Origin: Candidatus Njordarchaeum guaymasense
Lineage (GTDB): Archaea > Asgardarchaeota > Njordarchaeia > Njordarchaeales > Njordarchaeaceae
Direction of reading: 5' to 3'
DNA length: 11,825 nucleotides
NCBI GenBank assembly: GCA_030587605.1
Contig: JAUQYT010000141.1
Coordinates: 1-11,825 of the forward strand
In this document: in pieces, positions 6,344 through 11,825 of the stretch
Layout: every line of letters starts with the position of its first letter
How positions within the stretch are numbered: position 1 is the first letter of the stretch
The notes under the pieces: generated by a model
Seen by the model: the letters and a program-made list of their open reading frames with translations, nothing else
Told to the model about the DNA's origin: nothing
Databases searched by the model: none
Position numbers and translations under genes: made by a program

Positions 6344-7015
6344 TTAGTAGACTTCTGACTCGAGGAATACTATTTCAACGTTGTACCCTTTTTCCTGTAG
6401 TAGATCCGGTATTCTTCCTGACTTTCCGAAGGCCAAAACGTCTTCCTTGCTTGGGTATATGTGTCCCTTGCCGCAGAACAGTAGTGAAGGATCAATGAAC
6501 CTTTTGTGAATCTGGTCAACCCAACCGGCCTCAAGATCCGCAGTCGCCTCATCAAGCTTGTGAAATGACTCATCTGCTGGCGTCAATGCCTTCATCCTCT
6601 CTTGTAGCACATGAGCGTATCGTTCTCGTTGAGTCTGCTCCTCATGAGATCCTTTCGGGTTGATTGGTTCTTCTGGAATACTCGCGAAGTCAGATAGGAG
6701 ACCCTCTTTCATTGCAATAGAATCGGCTATTTCCCGATAAGCCACATTGATGATCCTTTGAACCATAGGATCCGCATGAAGTACGTCGACACCGATGTCG
6801 CGGAAAATGAATGTGATGAGTTTCTCTGAGGTGCCTCCTGCTTCAACAAAGATCCTCTTTACATGTTTTTCGTCGACTATGCTACGTAGCTTACTGATCT
6901 TCCGGAAGATTTTGCCCGCCATTGTGGCTTCGATTTCTTCTAGATTATTATTGCTTGTCTCATCCGTCGATGTCCCAGTCCGTACTTCACCGAAAAGGTA
7001 AATTGTCCTACTCAC
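6344..7015 (-). CDS. uncharacterised 223-aa protein, faint TraB/GumN/EreA-like features
   Basis: I do not recognise a named family. The protein is soluble (no hydrophobic helix). It begins with a strand IYLFGE (5-10), has FVEAGG (56-61), a long helical and charged middle (about 85-175), and ends with LLFCGKGHIYPS (178-189) and GRIPDLLQEKGYNVEIVF (200-217). In TraB/GumN and EreA/ChaN-type proteins the first strand carries a GE/GT-x-H motif and the end carries a G-x-x-H followed by a helix and a strand (LLxxxGYxVxxV). The order and spacing here are similar, although the first His is Arg (GEVR). This is a shape resemblance only. The GTG at 7015 is chosen because GGGGAGGAG lies just upstream (7020-7030). 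The gene begins 32 nt after the MBL stop and is probably the third gene of the GH116 operon. Confidence 0.8.
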   Translation of the reverse strand: MSRTIYLFGEVRTGTSTDETSNNNLEEIEATMAGKIFRKISKLRSIVDEKHVKRIFVEAGGTSEKLITFIFRDIGVDVLHADPMVQRIINVAYREIADSIAMKEGLLSDFASIPEEPINPKGSHEEQTQRERYAHVLQERMKALTPADESFHKLDEATADLEAGWVDQIHKRFIDPSLLFCGKGHIYPSKEDVLAFGKSGRIPDLLQEKGYNVEIVFLESEVY

Positions 7016-7047
7016 CTTCTCCTCCCCGCTTTAGAGCTCGTTCGAAG

Positions 7048-7923
7048 TCATGTGAGTTTCAGTGATATCAAGTATCCTTTGATAAACTGATCCACTAAGT
7101 TTTTCTGTATTGCATTCCCGTATTCGGCCTGTAACGCCTCTAGTACTTTGTTCTCGTCCTTTGTTTCTCGATATGTCTTCGTGATTATTTCCTTCCAGCC
7201 TTGGGCTATTTCGCTTGCCTTCTTGATAACTTGGTTTGCTTTTGGTTGTTTCAGTGTTCCGAAGTGTCCCATGCAGAGGTAATCGAAGTTAATGGTTGAC
7301 ATCTTCTTCAGCGAGTCTTGGTAGGCTTTATAGTCAAATAGATCTGGATAGGATGGTGGGAGGTAAAAATTAGTTTGTTCATTGTAGACACAAACTGCGT
7401 CGCCCGCAAACAGGGTCTTAGTTTTATTTTCGAGGAGTCCTATGCTACCTGGTGTGTGACCCTTGAAGTCGATTACTTCGAGGCGTACCCCGTTTCCTAA
7501 GTCGAATTTGTCGTGCTCCTTTACTATGTTGACTTCCTTGACTGACGGGTATGGACTGACCAAGGCTTTGGCTTCTCCATAGTACCTTAATGTTTTTTCG
7601 TGAATTTCTTTCGGTTGCTTGAGCACTTTCGATGTTAATTCAGATGCGAATACCTTTGCCTTCGGCATCTTTTCAAGAAGTGGTGCAGCTCCTGCCCCAT
7701 GCTCGTAGTGTTCGTGAGTTATTATCATGTAGTCTATTTGGGCTATGTCGATCCTTAGAATGCTGAGCGCTTTTTGAATGTCTTTTACGTTGTGCGCGCT
7801 TCCAGCGTCTATTAGGGCGGTCTTCTGGCTCTGAACTACATATGCTGCTCCCTGCCGTGGGAGACTCCATAGTCTAATGTCAATCTGGTAGCAGTAATCA
7901 TTAAACTTGACATTGGATTCCAA
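7048..7923 (-). CDS. metallo-beta-lactamase-fold hydrolase with HxHxEH motif
   Basis: A 291-aa MBL-fold metallohydrolase (glyoxalase II-like branch), probably hydrolysing an ester, thioester or lactone with two metal ions. Ligands by position: LIDAG (37-41), THEHYEHGAG (69-78; H70, H72, E74, H75), GHTPGS (H156), FAGDAV (D175) and MGHFG (H220). All standard ligands are present except that the metal-binding Asp of HxHxDH is Glu. Residues 225-291 form a helical tail beyond the core, which may cap the active site or mediate oligomerisation. The TTG at 7923 follows a strong purine run (GGAGGGAGG, about 7935-7943) at somewhat long spacing; no better in-frame start is seen. The gene lies 66 nt after the GH116 stop without an intervening T-run and 32 nt before the 223-aa gene, so co-transcription is likely. 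Substrate is unknown. Confidence 0.9.
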   Translation of the reverse strand: MESNVKFNDYCYQIDIRLWSLPRQGAAYVVQSQKTALIDAGSAHNVKDIQKALSILRIDIAQIDYMIITHEHYEHGAGAAPLLEKMPKAKVFASELTSKVLKQPKEIHEKTLRYYGEAKALVSPYPSVKEVNIVKEHDKFDLGNGVRLEVIDFKGHTPGSIGLLENKTKTLFAGDAVCVYNEQTNFYLPPSYPDLFDYKAYQDSLKKMSTINFDYLCMGHFGTLKQPKANQVIKKASEIAQGWKEIITKTYRETKDENKVLEALQAEYGNAIQKNLVDQFIKGYLISLKLT

Positions 7924-7989
7924 TCTCTGCTCAACCTCCCTCCTGCAACAGCATATTATGATACTCTGTTTACATATTCGATTATTTTC

Positions 7990-10900
7990 TCAGAGCGAGT
8001 TGATTTTTATTTGGAGCGTTTCCCCTGCTTTGATGTTTGCAGTCTCTTTGAGTTCTATCTCAAGAGAGCCTCTCTCATGTTTGACTTGTTTCACAACGAT
8101 CTTCGTCGAACCTTTCTGAAGCTTTACGTCAGGTCTCCCGAGCGGAGTCTTGATAAGCAGTTTACCGATCGCAAGGTTTCCTTCGTTTACTTTGATCATG
8201 TTTGATTGGCTTGCTGGTTGCTGGCTTTGAGTGACTGCTCCCCATGCTGTTGGTAGCACATAGACAGACTTGAAATCATCTTCATTCATTCTGGGCTCGA
8301 AGGCAAGTTCTCGCTCAACTGCATTATAGACCAGTCCCTCCAAGTCAGTTAAGACTGCCCAGATGTCCATCGCGCGATAGTAGTGTCCACCACATTCAAT
8401 GTGATTCCATGTAAGTCCAGCTTGTTGGTATCTGTCATATACGTTCTTTACTATGGTTAATCCTTCTTTTACGAACCCTTCTTGTATGAGTAGTGAGGCA
8501 ACGGCGTACTCTGTTCCTGTCCATGGGTTGTCCCTTTGGTGCCAACCTGAGACGACTCCCATTCCTGTGCCTAACTCAACACCCTTACCTTCGAATCTTT
8601 CTGGTAGAGCGCCGTTCAGAAGTCCTGCTTCAGGGAGATAGTTATACTTGAAGATTGCTTTTAGCACCGACTTAATGTGATCTTTCTCCAAGATGTCGCC
8701 AAGCTTTAGGAAGTTTGCGTACCATTGTCCGTTGAGTTGATCCGCCATGCAGTAGTAGTTTGTTTTCCCGGAAGGCGGGTCATGCCACAGGTTATAGTAT
8801 TCCCCGTTCCATAGCATTTTCTCCATGTTGGTTCGTGCCTTGGTGTATACCTCATCCATTTTCTTCGCGTAGGTTTCGTCGCCCAGCACTTGGGCGATTT
8901 TCTTTGTGGCCTTGAGGGCTGCGAGCCATATTGAGCTTACGTAGGCTGAGTACCCGAGGAAATCCCAGGCATCATAAGTTTGTGAGGCTATGTAAGTGTC
9001 TGTCAATGAGCGGTCGTAGTGATATGGTAGGAGGGTACCATGCTCGTCTGTTGATAGATTATGATTCATCGCTGCTTTGACATGCTTCCACATTTCCTCA
9101 AGGTACTTCTTGTCTCCTGTCCAGAGGTAGTCTCTTAGAACGAGAAGGGCGAACTTTGGCATGAGGTCTATCATGTGGTACGCGTCCACTGCGTTCAGGG
9201 CTCCAGGAAACATGTGTGGAATGCGTCCCGTGGCATCTTGCCCTGTTTGTGTGATTATTTCCTTGTAGACCTCTAGCCTCTTTTCCTTATTGGTTAGGAT
9301 TGAAGGATCTGTTTTCGTGCGTTGCTCAAAGAGTTTCTTGTTTTTTGGGAAAGCTACGAAGTATTCATGGTATCGGCGCGACTCAGGAGTCAACTGGAAC
9401 TGCGCTGTCAATTTCATCTGGGACTTCTGGAGTTCGGGGAAGAACAACAGCACTGGGTGTGAGCCGTAGTACGTTACGTCCAAGGTTTGAAGACCGCAAC
9501 AGCCTATGCCTTCCCATATCCCGAATCTTCCGTCTTTCACGTAGAAGGAGCTCTTTACAAAGGTTGTGAGCTGGGCGTTTATCGCATCAATGAGCCAGTA
9601 GTCGAAGTTGGATTCGTAGAGCGCGTCATGAAAACCCTTGCTTCGCTCTCTGAGTTGGTCGAGGTTTTTCATTATGTATTCATTGACTTCGGGAGCGTTG
9701 GAGAACCAGTTTTCATACATGTGTCCCATTTTTTCAGATCCGTAGGAACTTACATGGTTGGGGAAGAACCATGTTAAAATGAAGGTTACTTTGGACTCCT
9801 TTTCTGGGTCTAGCGAGATTTTTGAACAGAGCAGTCCTTGTGGTCCTTTTAACTTTGGTATGCTAATCATCGGTCTAGGCGGAGGTACTAGTTTCTCCAA
9901 GACCTTCTGTTTCTCTTTATGGTCTCTTTCCACTTCGGGTCTCTTGGAGATGATCTCTTCATATTGTTTCTTCATTATTGGATTGTGTTTCATTATCCAT
10001 TCGAGGATGAAGAGCCATCTTTTCCTTGGATCACTTTGAAGAGTGAGATCCGAGGAGGTTGCTTCCTCGAACTCTGGCATGTTGGAAACTAATGATGCTT
10101 CTATGAATTTCTGGAACTCTTTCGGAAACGAGACGTATACGTTTGCAAATTTACTCATATCTTTGGCTAGATCAGGGAAGCCTTGGAGTACTCTTGCTAG
10201 GAACGGCGGCTGAGATCTATCTTTGTTGTCAAGTTCACCTTCGACTCGGAAAAGTTTCCAGTAGTCTTCTCCGCTTTCACCTGATCCGGTTAGTTCGGGA
10301 ACCACTGGTTGATTTGCACGGTACGTAAGTCTTTGTTGCTCTTTCTGCAGACATGTTAGTGCGAGCGATCCTAGATACTGGTAGTGATCCTCTGGGATGT
10401 TCTTTGCGCTCATTTCAATAGAGGTGAAGTCGTTGTTAGCAGTGATCTTGTTGACAGCTTCGCTGTTGCGCACATCTCTCCCGATGGGATTCACCATTCC
10501 TCCAAGTACGGATATCTCCAACCGTTGTGTAGAGACGTTTCTTACTGTGAACGTAAGTACGGCAGCAGGGAGCGCTGAGTTCTTGACATCAAGTGGAATG
10601 AATGGTGAGAATGCATCGAGTCTAGCCTCAACTGGGAGATCGGTTTTGTAGTTGATCTTGACGAATGGAAACTCTCCAATATACTCAATACCTTCAACAT
10701 TCTTTAGGTAGGATCCAACGTAGAGCTTGTCAACATCGCTCTTCTCTTTGGATGCAAGAATCCTTACCTTCGGTTCAGAATCTGGGGCCTTAACTCGGAT
10801 AGCGAAATAGAAGTCATCAGGATCAAGGATCTCTTCGCCTTTCCATTCTATGAGAAGGGATCCTCCACTCCAAGGAGGATTGTTAAAGATCTGCCATTCA

Positions 10901-11076
10901 TAGAAGCGTCCGTCGGCTCTCAACTCAACAGAGCCCGTCCCGATCCCTCCAAGAGGGATGCCGGAAAGTGGTTTTGACACATTCCTCAGGACTTTCTCGG
11001 AAGGGACAGACGAGCAGCAGTCGCTAGACTGGTTGTTATTCCCTTTTGTGCAACCACAAGTTCGTTTCAAACTCAT
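7990..11076 (-). CDS. GH116 family glycoside hydrolase, GBA2/beta-glucosidase-like
   Basis: A 1028-aa retaining beta-glycosidase of family GH116, which includes human GBA2 and the Sulfolobus SSO1353 beta-glucosidase/xylosidase. An N-terminal beta-domain starts near residue 36 (SGIPLGGIGTGSVELRADGRF, 38-58, diagnostic) and is followed by an (alpha/alpha)6 catalytic domain. The nucleophile is expected at E522 (WEGIGCCGLQTLDV, with the TxDVxxYGS segment following) and the acid/base at D702 (SQTYDAWDFLGYSAY). Other family segments are GWHQRDNPWTGTEYAVA (844-860) and WNHIECGGHYYRAMDIWA (890-907). There is no signal peptide, so it is probably cytoplasmic. Odd points: the N-terminus is Cys-rich (C7, C9, C20, C21), a charged helical stretch at about 305-400 looks inserted, and a beta-rich tail follows residue 945. 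Total length exceeds the archaeal and bacterial members I know. The ATG at 11076 follows GGGAGAGG closely. It heads a likely three-gene operon. The natural substrate is unknown. Confidence 0.93.
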   Translation of the reverse strand: MSLKRTCGCTKGNNNQSSDCCSSVPSEKVLRNVSKPLSGIPLGGIGTGSVELRADGRFYEWQIFNNPPWSGGSLLIEWKGEEILDPDDFYFAIRVKAPDSEPKVRILASKEKSDVDKLYVGSYLKNVEGIEYIGEFPFVKINYKTDLPVEARLDAFSPFIPLDVKNSALPAAVLTFTVRNVSTQRLEISVLGGMVNPIGRDVRNSEAVNKITANNDFTSIEMSAKNIPEDHYQYLGSLALTCLQKEQQRLTYRANQPVVPELTGSGESGEDYWKLFRVEGELDNKDRSQPPFLARVLQGFPDLAKDMSKFANVYVSFPKEFQKFIEASLVSNMPEFEEATSSDLTLQSDPRKRWLFILEWIMKHNPIMKKQYEEIISKRPEVERDHKEKQKVLEKLVPPPRPMISIPKLKGPQGLLCSKISLDPEKESKVTFILTWFFPNHVSSYGSEKMGHMYENWFSNAPEVNEYIMKNLDQLRERSKGFHDALYESNFDYWLIDAINAQLTTFVKSSFYVKDGRFGIWEGIGCCGLQTLDVTYYGSHPVLLFFPELQKSQMKLTAQFQLTPESRRYHEYFVAFPKNKKLFEQRTKTDPSILTNKEKRLEVYKEIITQTGQDATGRIPHMFPGALNAVDAYHMIDLMPKFALLVLRDYLWTGDKKYLEEMWKHVKAAMNHNLSTDEHGTLLPYHYDRSLTDTYIASQTYDAWDFLGYSAYVSSIWLAALKATKKIAQVLGDETYAKKMDEVYTKARTNMEKMLWNGEYYNLWHDPPSGKTNYYCMADQLNGQWYANFLKLGDILEKDHIKSVLKAIFKYNYLPEAGLLNGALPERFEGKGVELGTGMGVVSGWHQRDNPWTGTEYAVASLLIQEGFVKEGLTIVKNVYDRYQQAGLTWNHIECGGHYYRAMDIWAVLTDLEGLVYNAVERELAFEPRMNEDDFKSVYVLPTAWGAVTQSQQPASQSNMIKVNEGNLAIGKLLIKTPLGRPDVKLQKGSTKIVVKQVKHERGSLEIELKETANIKAGETLQIKINSL

Positions 11077-11098
11077 CCTCTCCCAGTAAACAAGTATT

Positions 11099-11111
11099 GG
11101 TTATGATAACC
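11099..11111. promoter_or_regulatory. 13-bp perfect palindrome upstream of GH116, candidate operator
   Basis: GGTTATGATAACC reads the same on both strands apart from its central base. Its centre is about 29 nt from the GH116 ATG, exactly where a TATA box would sit if the leader is short; the inner part (TTATNATAA) is itself AT-rich. It may be an operator overlapping the TATA box, or lie in the leader if one of the AT boxes at 11165-11198 is the promoter. A regulator is not encoded in the window. Confidence 0.45.
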
Positions 11112-11266
11112 GATTCGAGTAGCTAACCCTGCAATGAATGAATATGTCCGCTAGATCTGTCTTGGTTTTATTGCATATCAAGTTATTCCATTTATTAAGA
11201 TAGCAATTTCCAGATAATCGTCGACATTACGCACTTCGGTTATTGCGTGATCGGTTAGGATGGAGG

Positions 11267-11273
11267 TATATAT
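11267..11273 (+). promoter_or_regulatory. strong TATA box before a 51-codon ORF
   Basis: TATATAT within GGAGGTATATATCATTT, preceded by a purine-rich stretch where a BRE would lie. It is centred 26 nt before the ATG at 11296, the spacing of a leaderless start. It could also drive a longer transcript toward the alpha/beta-hydrolase gene at 11651. Confidence 0.5.
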
Positions 11274-11295
11274 CATTTAACTGCTCGCTCCATAC

Positions 11296-11451
11296 ATGGT
11301 GCGCACAGGTTTTACCAACAAGGTCTATGTTAGGTATATCGCTCTAGCTGAAATGGGTCCGTTGACCACGGTTGTTTTCTCTAGAGTTGCGGTGTTCCTG
11401 GAAACGGTGATATTGAAGCGGAGTCGCCATCGCACAGAACCACGAACTTGA
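11296..11451 (+). CDS. possible leaderless 51-aa ORF, unrecognised
   Basis: I do not recognise this protein. An ATG at 11296 opens a frame of 51 codons ending in TGA at 11449-11451. The peptide starts MVRTGFTNKVYVRYIALAEM, has a mildly hydrophobic centre (TTVVFSRVAVFLETVIL, 24-40) and ends in a very basic tail (KRSRHRTEPRT, 41-51). Support is indirect: the TATA box lies exactly at leaderless distance, and no SD is present, as expected for such a start. The alternatives are an untranslated RNA or a leader of the downstream hydrolase. Confidence 0.3.
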   Translation: MVRTGFTNKVYVRYIALAEMGPLTTVVFSRVAVFLETVILKRSRHRTEPRT

Positions 11452-11650
11452 GGCTTTGATCGATGTGACTTTTCAGTGTATTGCCACCAGTTTTTGTGCG
11501 ACTTACTAAGGAATAGACAGGGCAGAGTGCATGAATCATAATAGGTATGATAATAAAGAGGAGTTCTATCATTAGAGGGAAAATAGATAGACTTCCCATA
11601 CTCTGAGGGAATTGGCGCGCAAGGGCGGACAAGAAGGTGCTTAGAGCGAT

Positions 11651-11825
11651 ATGCCTATCGTGGTCGTTGATGGGTTGAAGACGCACTATGAGGAGTACGG
11701 TGAAGGTGCTGTTATAGTTCTAATTCATGGGCAACAGGGCACTGTACACGGATGGAGCGGAATGGTTTCAGTCTTGAAGCAGAAGTACAGGGTGATCACT
11801 CCCAGTCTTCCAGGTCGGAGCGGAT
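11651..11825 (+). CDS. alpha/beta-hydrolase fold protein, 3'-truncated by window end
   Basis: The first 58 codons of an alpha/beta-hydrolase. The N-terminus MPIVVVDGLKTHYEEYGEG (1-19) is the usual opening beta-hairpin, VIVLIHGQQGTVHGW (21-35) contains the strand and HG oxyanion-hole motif, and YRVITPSLPGRSG (46-58) is the conserved strand and P-x-x-P/D-x-x-GxG/RSG turn that precedes helix A and the later nucleophile elbow. The catalytic triad lies beyond the window, so the reaction (esterase, lipase, epoxide hydrolase, haloperoxidase-like) is open. The ATG at 11651 is taken as the start because an in-frame TAG is at 11642-11644; GAAGGTG at 11632-11638 is a distant SD. It is transcribed divergently from the GH116 operon. 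Confidence 0.85.
   Translation, partial: MPIVVVDGLKTHYEEYGEGAVIVLIHGQQGTVHGWSGMVSVLKQKYRVITPSLPGRSG

Larger units (their letters stand above)
11077..11650. other. divergent intergenic region between the GH116 operon and the alpha/beta-hydrolase
   Basis: These 574 nt separate minus-strand GH116 from a plus-strand hydrolase. They hold the 13-bp palindrome at 11099-11111, AT-rich boxes usable on the minus strand (TTAATAAAT near 11190-11198 and AATAAAACC near 11165-11173), a strong plus-strand TATA box with a 51-codon ORF (11267-11451), and an imperfectly placed inverted repeat at 11535-11551. No tRNA or other RNA gene is recognised. A 101-codon minus-strand frame (11381-11686) is not believed. 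Confidence 0.5.

Noticed and set aside
6151..6498. A 115-codon plus-strand frame
   Set aside because: It is antisense to the tRNA-Gln and the 223-aa gene, and its composition (many Arg, Cys and His) is that of a shadow frame.
11381..11686. A 101-codon minus-strand frame with a hydrophobic middle
   Set aside because: It starts with GTG without an SD, overlaps the start of the clear alpha/beta-hydrolase on the other strand, runs through the small plus-strand ORF region, and has no family signature.
1..11825. CRISPR arrays, insertion sequences, integrases or toxin-antitoxin pairs
   Set aside because: No repeated spaced units, terminal inverted repeats, transposase motifs or small paired toxin/antitoxin ORFs were seen on either strand.

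Overview
This window is almost certainly chromosomal DNA of an archaeon. The evidence is a tRNA-Gln gene with two introns that each fold as an archaeal bulge-helix-bulge splice site, TATA-like boxes about 25-30 nt ahead of several genes (two with almost no leader), a stand-alone MetRS-beta-type tRNA-binding domain protein, and a mix of ATG, GTG and TTG starts with or without Shine-Dalgarno (SD) sites. The gene set resembles a TACK-group archaeon (for example Bathyarchaeia), but that placement is inference. No IS element, CRISPR array, integrase or phage gene is visible.

Left part (1-3240, plus strand): the tail of a small two-helix membrane protein; a 420-nt stretch without a convincing gene; a 12-helix MFS transporter (626-1831); then a compact pair, a tRNA-binding (MetRS-beta/CsaA-like) protein and a two-domain GNAT acetyltransferase only 14 nt apart (1963-3224).

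Middle part (3259-6261, minus strand): a saccharopine-dehydrogenase-like oxidoreductase converges on the GNAT gene. Divergent to it lies a short plus-strand ORF that looks like the N-terminal remnant of an AlkA/OGG-type DNA glycosylase. Next come a NIPA/EamA-like membrane protein with a near-leaderless promoter, an ICMT/PEMT-type membrane methyltransferase whose start is set by a strong SD before a TTG, and the twice-interrupted tRNA-Gln(CTG) with encoded CCA.

Right part (6344-11076, minus strand): three closely spaced genes read as a probable operon: a large GH116 (GBA2/beta-glucosidase-like) glycoside hydrolase of 1028 aa, a metallo-beta-lactamase-fold hydrolase with an unusual HxHxEH metal motif, and an unrecognised 223-aa protein whose two ends faintly resemble the TraB/GumN/EreA group. 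A perfect 13-bp palindrome lies at promoter distance upstream of the GH116 gene. The operon may release sugar from a glycoconjugate and process it further; this is inference from order only. The last stretch (11077-11650) is mostly non-coding but holds a strong TATA box 26 nt before a 51-codon ORF; the window ends inside an alpha/beta-hydrolase gene.

The points most worth a second look are the two-intron tRNA-Gln with a T-loop (59/60) intron flanked by a 6-nt duplication, the GH116-MBL-unknown operon with its palindrome, and the altered metal motif of the MBL protein.
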